In this document: positions 6,195-10,671 of the stretch, one piece after another
Layout: every line of letters begins with the position of its first letter
Numbering within the stretch: the stretch's first letter is position 1
Assembly (NCBI GenBank): GCA_036503065.1
Contig: DASXXM010000379.1
Location: 1-10,671 of the forward strand
Direction of reading: 5' to 3'
Length of the DNA stretch: 10,671 nucleotides
Source of the DNA: DATEPR01 sp036503065
Lineage (GTDB): Bacteria > Actinomycetota > Actinomycetes > Mycobacteriales > Pseudonocardiaceae
Notes under the pieces: model-generated
Seen by the model: the letters and a program-made list of their open reading frames with translations, nothing else
Databases searched by the model: none
What the model was told of the DNA's origin: nothing
Translations under genes and position numbers: made by a program

Positions 6195-6266
6195 GGTCTG
6201 CGCTCCACCCGGCCCGCCGCCAGCGGCAGGCCGGGCGCCACCGCGACCACACCAAGGACGGTGCCC

Positions 6267-8447
6267 GTGTTGAGCGAACGCCATGGTCGTACCGGCACAC
6301 CACGTCGTGCCGGCGTGCTCGTGCTCGCGGCCGCCGTCGCCACCGGCCTCGCGGCCATGGCCGGGCCGGCACAGGCCACGACGTTCCCGGCCATCCGCGT
6401 CGCGCCGGGGCCGGCGATCCTGCACACGCCGCCGCCACGTGCGCCCCAGTTGGAGAACGCGCCCGGCAGCCCGTGGCACGCCGCGCCGATCCTGGTGTCG
6501 GGTACCAGCGCCTACCGGCAGGGCGAATTCCTCTACCAGGACTACCTGTTCGACGACCGCGGCGCCGGTTCCACGTACACCTACCCCACCGATCCGCGCT
6601 ACGCGGGAGATGCCGCCGACCTCGTCGAGTTCCGGCTCAAGCCGACCAGATCCGGCCTGCTGATCCGGCTCACCTACAACGCCATGATCGACCCGGCGCT
6701 GGTCGCGTCCACGATCGCCCTTGGCGACTCGCCGACACCCCGGCCGCTGCCGTTCGACGCGGGGGCGCAGGAACCGGCGCAGGTGTTCGTCACCGTGCAC
6801 GGCTCGACCGTCGCGGTCACCGACGCCGCCACCGGCGCACCGGTGACCGCGCGGGACGCACGGGCGAGCGTCGACCTGACCCGCCGCCAGGTCACCGTCA
6901 GTGTGCCCGCACGCGTGTTCGCCACCCGCGGCCTGTCCACCCTGCGGGTGGCGTCCGCATCCGGCCTCTGGGACGCCGCGAACAACCGTTACCTGCAACC
7001 GGTTTCCGGCGCGGCGACGATGACCCAGCCGGGCAACGGCGGCTCAACGGGCAGCGCGCTGTTCAACGCGGCGTTCCGATTCACCGAGCCCGTCGCGGGC
7101 GTCGTGGGGTTCGAGATCTGGCGTGACTCCCGCCAGGCCGCCGCGCTGAAGACCGGTGACCTGTCCACCTTCCACGCAGACGTGAACCTGGACAAGCTCC
7201 GCCGCGGCGTGAACGACGACATGCCCGATCAGCCCACCGGCGTGCCCACCCACGGCATGACCAACCGGATCTACGCCAGCCACTTCGAGGACCAGCAGGG
7301 CCGCGGCCCGCAAGCGCCGCTGCAGTACTGCCACGAGCCCTGCACGAACAACATCCACAGCGTGCCGGACTACACCAGCCAGTTGCAGCCCTACTCCGTG
7401 TACGTGCCGGACAGGCCCGCGCCCGCCACCGGCTACGGCATGACCCTGAACCTGCACTTCTGCGGCGGCAACTACAACAACGGCCCGCCCGATGCCGCCG
7501 CACTCGCCGACCGCGGCACCGGATCACTCGTGCTGACGCCGGAAGGCCGCGGCCGGTGCATGTGGTACTGGAGCGAGGGCGGCGCCGACGCCTTCGAGGC
7601 GTGGGCCGACGCGGGCCGCCACTTCCAACTGGATCCGACGTACAACGCGGTCTCCGGCTGGTCCTTGGGTGGTTACGGCACCTACAAGTTCGTCGCCGAG
7701 TTCCCCGACCTGTTCGCCAAGGCGTTGCCGGACATCGGTTGTGTCAGCGCCGAGACCGGCTGGCCCGGCGAGCCGACACCGTCGATCAGCGGCCAGGACG
7801 CCGAGATCCTGAACCTCGTGCCGTCGTACCGGAACGTGCCGTTCCTGATGGCCAACGCGAACAAGGACACCCTGTGCGTGACGAGCAGCCAACTCGAGGT
7901 TCGAGACCGCTTCCAGGCACTCGGTTACCGCTACGACTGGCGCGAGTACGCCGGCACGCACGGCCCGTACTACCCGACCGCGGCCGAGTCGGCGCTGTTC
8001 CTCGGCGACGCGCGTGTCAACCCGAACCCGCCGCACGTCAGCTACGTGCTCGACGGGGGCATGCAGGAGCCGACGTGGGGCCTGACCGCGAACCATGCCT
8101 ACTGGCTGTCCGGCATCCAGATCCGCGATCCGTCCGTGCACAACGATCTGGGCACCGTCGACGCGTTCTCGCACGGCTTCGGGCTGGCCGACCCGGTGGT
8201 CAATTCGGAGCAGTCGACGAGTGGCACCAGCGGCCCGTTCGTCTTCACCGGACAGGTTCGGACGTGGCAGCCACCGCAGCCGGTCACCCCGACCAACGAA
8301 CTCGACCTCACCCTGACCAACGTCGCCGCCGTCACGATCGACGCGCGCCGGGGCCACCTGAAGTGCGATGCGGCCCTGCACATCACGTCCGACGGCCCGG
8401 TGACGGTCCGGCTGGCCGGCTGCGACCGAACCATGAGCGTGCACTGA
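6267..8447 (+). CDS. Secreted two-domain esterase (glucodextranase-C-like module plus alpha/beta hydrolase)
   Basis: Predicted secreted serine hydrolase of 726 residues, likely a carbohydrate-linked esterase given its xylanase neighbour; the substrate is not provable here. GTG 6267 is chosen because AAGGA (6254-6258) sits eight bases upstream and a Sec signal follows directly (hydrophobic core 16-32, cleavage likely after AQA, residue 37). Residues about 75-290 contain GEFLYQDYLFDDRGAGSTYT, YPTDPRY and DLVEFRLKP, the pattern of the glucodextranase C-terminal binding-like domain. Residues about 370-590 form the hydrolase: LHFCGGNYNNG (oxyanion region), SGWSLGGYGTYKF with nucleophile Ser466, NANKDTLCV with probable Asp534, and AGTHGPYYP with His565. 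The last 130 residues look like a beta-rich module. Annotation pipelines might call this a prolyl-oligopeptidase-type or PHB-depolymerase-like protein. It precedes the xylanase by 72 bases. Confidence 0.8.
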   Translation: MLSERHGRTGTPRRAGVLVLAAAVATGLAAMAGPAQATTFPAIRVAPGPAILHTPPPRAPQLENAPGSPWHAAPILVSGTSAYRQGEFLYQDYLFDDRGAGSTYTYPTDPRYAGDAADLVEFRLKPTRSGLLIRLTYNAMIDPALVASTIALGDSPTPRPLPFDAGAQEPAQVFVTVHGSTVAVTDAATGAPVTARDARASVDLTRRQVTVSVPARVFATRGLSTLRVASASGLWDAANNRYLQPVSGAATMTQPGNGGSTGSALFNAAFRFTEPVAGVVGFEIWRDSRQAAALKTGDLSTFHADVNLDKLRRGVNDDMPDQPTGVPTHGMTNRIYASHFEDQQGRGPQAPLQYCHEPCTNNIHSVPDYTSQLQPYSVYVPDRPAPATGYGMTLNLHFCGGNYNNGPPDAAALADRGTGSLVLTPEGRGRCMWYWSEGGADAFEAWADAGRHFQLDPTYNAVSGWSLGGYGTYKFVAEFPDLFAKALPDIGCVSAETGWPGEPTPSISGQDAEILNLVPSYRNVPFLMANANKDTLCVTSSQLEVRDRFQALGYRYDWREYAGTHGPYYPTAAESALFLGDARVNPNPPHVSYVLDGGMQEPTWGLTANHAYWLSGIQIRDPSVHNDLGTVDAFSHGFGLADPVVNSEQSTSGTSGPFVFTGQVRTWQPPQPVTPTNELDLTLTNVAAVTIDARRGHLKCDAALHITSDGPVTVRLAGCDRTMSVH

Positions 8448-8470
8448 TCTCAGTGTGCGGCGAACCAACC

Positions 8471-8489
8471 AGACGGGCCTGGCCCGTCT
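8471..8489 (+). terminator. Hairpin between esterase and xylanase genes
   Basis: AGACGGGC (8471-8478), loop CTG, GCCCGTCT (8482-8489): an eight-pair stem in the 72-base gap, with no T-tract. It may be a weak terminator or attenuator, or an mRNA-stabilising structure that sets the ratio of xylanase to esterase. Immediately after it, CTGTAGAA occurs twice in tandem (8492-8499 and 8500-8507), running into the xylanase ribosome binding site GAAGGAG (8505-8511). Confidence 0.45.
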
Positions 8490-8519
8490 CCCTGTAGAAC
8501 TGTAGAAGGAGTCGGTCCC

Positions 8520-9662
8520 ATGAGACTGCGTTCCCTTGCCGGGGCGGTGCTCGGCGTGGCCCTGCTCGCCACCGGTTCCACCGCCTTCGCCACGGCGGGC
8601 AGCGGCGCCCCGGCCGCGCCGCCCACCACGTTGCGGTCGCTCGCCGCGCAGGCGGGGCTCAGGATGGGCAGCGCCATCATCCCGTTCGACCTGAACAACG
8701 CCGCGTACAGCCAGCTCGCGGCCGACCAGTTCTCCGCGGTGACACCGGGAAACGAGATGAAGTGGCAGGTGGTCGAGCCGACGCAGGGCGTCTTCGACTG
8801 GTCGGGCGGCGACCGGCTGGTTCAGTTCGCCCGAACGCACGGCCAGTTGGTGCGCGGCCACGTGCTGCTGTGGCACAACCAGCTCCCGACGTGGCTCACC
8901 ACCGGGGTAGCCAACGGAACCATTGACAACACAGCGCTGAGTGCCCTGCTGCACCAGCACATCACCACCGAGGTCACCCACTTCAAGGGCAAGATCTGGC
9001 AGTGGGACGTGGCCAACGAGTTCTTCACCGACAGCAACCCGTCGATGCTCAACCCGAACGACTTCTGGATCTCGCACCTGGGCACCGGCGTCATCGCCGA
9101 CGCCTTCCGCTGGGCACACGCCGCCGACCCGCATGCCCTGTTGTTCTACAACGACTACAACATCGCGGGCGAGGACGGCTCGAACGCCAAGAGCGACGCC
9201 GCCTTCGCCTTCGTCAAGCAACTGCGCGCCGATGGCGTGCCGATCAACGGCGTGGGAGACCAGGGACACCTCGACCTCCAGTTCGGCTTCCCGACCAAGA
9301 TGACCCAGGACCTCCAGCGTTTCGCCAGCCTTGGGCTGAAAGTCGCCGTCACCGAGGCCGACGTGCGCACGTTCGTGAACAACGCCACCGCCCAGATGCC
9401 CACCGACACGCTGGCACCATCCGCCCAGGCGGCCTACTACGACGGGATGCTCAAGGCGTGCCTCGCGGTGCGCAGCTGCATCTCCTTCACCGTGTGGGGA
9501 TTCGGCGACGCCGACTCGTGGATCCCCGGCTTCTTCAAGGGTGAGGGCGACGCCACCCTCTGGGACGTCAACCTGGCGCCGAAGCCGGCCTTTGTCGCGC
9601 TACAACAGGACCTGATGCTGGCCGCACGCGGTGCGCCGCACCGTCCCGACACCGACGACTGA
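8520..9662 (+). CDS. Secreted GH10 endo-1,4-beta-xylanase
   Basis: Glycoside hydrolase family 10 enzyme, a retaining endoxylanase that cuts internal beta-1,4 bonds of xylan outside the cell. ATG 8520 follows GAAGGAG. A Sec signal peptide (MRLRSLAGAV then a hydrophobic run to STAFATA, cleavage near 24-26) precedes a single catalytic domain; there is no carbohydrate-binding module, so 380 residues is the short form. GH10 landmarks are present: AVTPGNEMKW (74-83), GHVLLWHNQLPTWL (113-126), WQWDVANEFF with acid/base Glu167, FYNDYN, GVGDQGHL, KVAVTEADVR with nucleophile Glu279, and FTVWGFGDADSWIP. Two positions differ from the commonest forms: PGNEMK instead of PENEMK, and TEADVR instead of TELDI/V. 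Catalytic residues are intact, so activity is expected. It is probably co-transcribed with the upstream esterase and ends at a very strong hairpin. Confidence 0.95.
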   Translation: MRLRSLAGAVLGVALLATGSTAFATAGSGAPAAPPTTLRSLAAQAGLRMGSAIIPFDLNNAAYSQLAADQFSAVTPGNEMKWQVVEPTQGVFDWSGGDRLVQFARTHGQLVRGHVLLWHNQLPTWLTTGVANGTIDNTALSALLHQHITTEVTHFKGKIWQWDVANEFFTDSNPSMLNPNDFWISHLGTGVIADAFRWAHAADPHALLFYNDYNIAGEDGSNAKSDAAFAFVKQLRADGVPINGVGDQGHLDLQFGFPTKMTQDLQRFASLGLKVAVTEADVRTFVNNATAQMPTDTLAPSAQAAYYDGMLKACLAVRSCISFTVWGFGDADSWIPGFFKGEGDATLWDVNLAPKPAFVALQQDLMLAARGAPHRPDTDD

Positions 9663-9717
9663 ACCCGGGACCCCACCGACGTGGCAGCTATGCCACGTCG
9701 GTGGGGATATCCGGGTT
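9662..9717. terminator. Long bidirectional hairpin terminator
   Basis: CCCCACCGACGTGGCA (9671-9686), loop GCTA, TGCCACGTCGGTGGGG (9691-9706): 16 perfect pairs. AACCCGG (9662-9668) with CCGGGTT (9711-9717) adds seven more pairs beyond a small internal loop. It starts at the last base of the xylanase stop and contains the end of the minus-strand citrate-synthase-like gene, whose TAG stop (9690-9688) lies in the loop. It can serve as terminator for both converging genes. Confidence 0.9.
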
Positions 9718-10494
9718 GACGTAGCGGGTGTTGCGGTCGACGGCGAGGTAGATGTCGTTGGCCACGGGTCGCCGCAACTCCTCGGCGAGGTGCCCGATCA
9801 GCCCGGCGGTGCGGGCCAGCAACGCGAACCCGCGCAGCAACTCAAGAGGCAGCCCAAGGTCGGCCAGTGCCGCGCCGCAGACGCCGGCCCCGTTGAGCGG
9901 CAACGACTTCCCGAGCACCACGGGAGCGACGCGACCAATGGCTTCGAACAGCGCGAGGTGCGAACCGTACACGCCTTCCTCGTGTGCCACCCGAACGATG
10001 ACCGCCGTCCGTGGGTCCCGCTCCTTGTGCACCGGATGGCCGAGCCCGGGAACCAGCCGCCCGGTCGCCCTGCGATCCTCGATCGCCTTGCGCGCCACCA
10101 CATCCCATTCCGCGTCACCGCCCGGCAACGCAGGGCCGACGCCGCCGAGCACGTCGGCCAGGAAACGCCCGGTGTCCTCCGTGACCCCGAGAAAACGCGA
10201 CCCACCGCCGAGCAGCCCGGCGGCCAGCGCCCCCTGGATGGAGTCCGGCGCGGACAACAGGGTCAGCCGGGCAGCGATCGCGGTCGGCGTGAAGCCGTGA
10301 TCGGCGAGCGCGACGAGCACCGTCTCGAACAGCCGCACCTCGCCGTGCGTCGGGCGGCGCTGGGCGGCGAGCCAGAAGGCCAGCTCGCCGAACCCGACCC
10401 GACCCATCAGGTCGTCGGCGAGGTTCTGCCCGAGCAGCGTGATGCTGGTGGCGTCCGACGTCCCGATCGACGTCGGGTATCGCGGCTCAGTCAT
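9688..10494 (-). CDS. Citrate synthase family protein, citryl-CoA lyase type
   Basis: A short (268-residue) cytoplasmic member of the citrate synthase superfamily, of the kind usually annotated citryl-CoA lyase (cleavage of citryl-CoA-like thioesters to acetyl-CoA plus a 2-oxoacid). Visible signatures are LVPGLGHPVHKERDPRT (147-163), equal to the GFGHRVYK.DPR block of citrate synthase with catalytic His153, SLPLNGAGVCGAALADLGLP (197-216) and FALLARTAGLIGHLAEE (223-239). The usual GPLHGG histidine region reads AAGLLGGGSRFLG (91-103), without the His. The usual catalytic Asp (NVDGAIAA in citryl-CoA lyases) aligns by eye with Ala203. ATG 10494 overlaps the upstream CoA-transferase stop (ATGACTGA), indicating translational coupling. 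CoA activation followed by a lyase step suggests catabolism of a branched or hydroxy di/tricarboxylic acid, but the exact substrate and reaction are unknown. Confidence 0.8.
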   Translation of the reverse strand: MTEPRYPTSIGTSDATSITLLGQNLADDLMGRVGFGELAFWLAAQRRPTHGEVRLFETVLVALADHGFTPTAIAARLTLLSAPDSIQGALAAGLLGGGSRFLGVTEDTGRFLADVLGGVGPALPGGDAEWDVVARKAIEDRRATGRLVPGLGHPVHKERDPRTAVIVRVAHEEGVYGSHLALFEAIGRVAPVVLGKSLPLNGAGVCGAALADLGLPLELLRGFALLARTAGLIGHLAEELRRPVANDIYLAVDRNTRYVNPDIPTDVA

Positions 10495-10671
10495 CGTCTG
10501 ATCCCGTCAGCCAGGCGCGGATCTGGTCACCGTCGTGGTCAAGGGCGGGTGGCGGCAGGTCGTACCGGTTCACGGCGGCACTGAACGTGATCGGATTGCG
10601 GATCATCGGCATGGCCCCGGCACCGTCCCCCACCGTCACCACCGGCGCCAGCCCAAGCTCGGTCGCCAGGG
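10487..10671 (-). CDS. CaiB/BaiF family (type III) CoA-transferase, C-terminal part
   Basis: Only the last 61 or so codons are in the window; the gene continues beyond base 10671. The peptide contains LATELGLAPVVTVGDGAGAM, PMIRNPITFSAAVNRYDLPP and PALDHDGDQIRAWL, the characteristic C-terminal end of type III CoA-transferases, where 'R.Pi.fs.....y..ppP.lGeht..vl..lg' is typical. These enzymes move CoA between acyl-CoA and carboxylic acids in the cytoplasm. TGA at 10489-10487 overlaps the start of the citryl-CoA-lyase-type gene by eight bases, so the two are an operon and probably act on the same acid. The acceptor acid cannot be told from the tail alone. Confidence 0.85.
   Translation of the reverse strand, partial: LATELGLAPVVTVGDGAGAMPMIRNPITFSAAVNRYDLPPPALDHDGDQIRAWLTGSDDD

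Larger units (their letters stand above)
5952..6266. promoter_or_regulatory. Divergent intergenic control region
   Basis: About 315 bases lie between the starts of the Tat-exported protein (minus) and the two-domain esterase (plus). The middle (about 6000-6100) is locally AT-rich, as expected for promoters. Three operator-like elements (6021-6039, 6093-6105, 6151-6164) and a TTGACA box (6166-6171) are listed separately. I could not assign a convincing minus-strand promoter: on that strand TTGAAA (6092-6087) with AT-rich sequence 17-18 bases on is only a weak candidate. No small gene is evident. Confidence 0.6.

Noticed and set aside
6075..6266. ATG 6075 as start of the two-domain esterase
   Set aside because: It would translate the LacI-type operator and the TTGACA box and put 64 non-hydrophobic residues before the signal peptide; GTG 6267 has AAGGA eight bases upstream.
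7524..9269. Long 581-codon open frame on the minus strand
   Set aside because: It lies opposite the esterase and the GH10 xylanase, which have strong family motifs; long antisense frames are normal in high-GC DNA and its translation looks low-complexity.
1..10671. CRISPR arrays, tRNA/rRNA genes, transposases or insertion-sequence ends
   Set aside because: No regularly spaced repeats, cloverleaf-like sequence with a CCA-type end, or transposase motifs were seen when reading both strands.

Overview
The window is high-GC DNA with GTG starts, purine-rich ribosome binding sites, hairpin terminators without a T-tract and several secreted carbohydrate-active enzymes. This fits a filamentous actinobacterium. 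A Pseudonocardiales-type genome is my best guess from general sequence style, not from a diagnostic gene.

Region 1 (1-769) holds a GNAT-type acetyltransferase. Region 2 (770 to about 2580) is an accessory patch, visibly less GC-rich than its surroundings from about 1140 to 2320. It starts with a scrap of an RHS/YD-repeat protein, in frame right after the acetyltransferase stop. A broken YwqK/MORN-repeat-like gene follows, then an apparently intact endonuclease V gene. Last is the C-terminal tail of a small protein that resembles SUKH-type immunity proteins. I read this as the eroded end of a polymorphic-toxin (RHS) locus, with endonuclease V lying between the remnants. About 270 bp of non-coding DNA with nested inverted repeats then leads to the next gene.

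Region 3 (2581-9662) encodes four exported proteins. A secreted type-B carboxylesterase (plus strand) converges on a Tat-exported protein with DyP-like features (minus strand), with a strong hairpin between them. The Tat-protein gene diverges from a two-gene plus-strand unit: a two-domain esterase with a glucodextranase-C-like N-terminal module and an alpha/beta hydrolase domain, then a GH10 xylanase. The divergent control region carries a perfect LacI-type palindrome abutting a TTGACA box, a second imperfect copy of the palindrome, and a TAGGGG/CCCCTA inverted repeat. Together these look like a plant-biomass (xylan and possibly lignin-ester) utilisation locus controlled by a sugar-responsive repressor.

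Region 4 (9688-10671, minus strand) is a translationally coupled pair: the end of a CaiB/BaiF-type CoA-transferase gene, then a short citrate-synthase-family protein of the citryl-CoA-lyase type. The latter appears to lack two of the three citrate synthase catalytic residues. Its stop codon lies in the loop of a long hairpin that also terminates the xylanase unit.

I see no tRNA, rRNA, CRISPR array, insertion sequence or transposase. No complete new system is evident. The items most worth checking are the DyP-like exported protein beside xylan-degrading genes, the decayed RHS/immunity patch, and the variant citrate-synthase-like enzyme.
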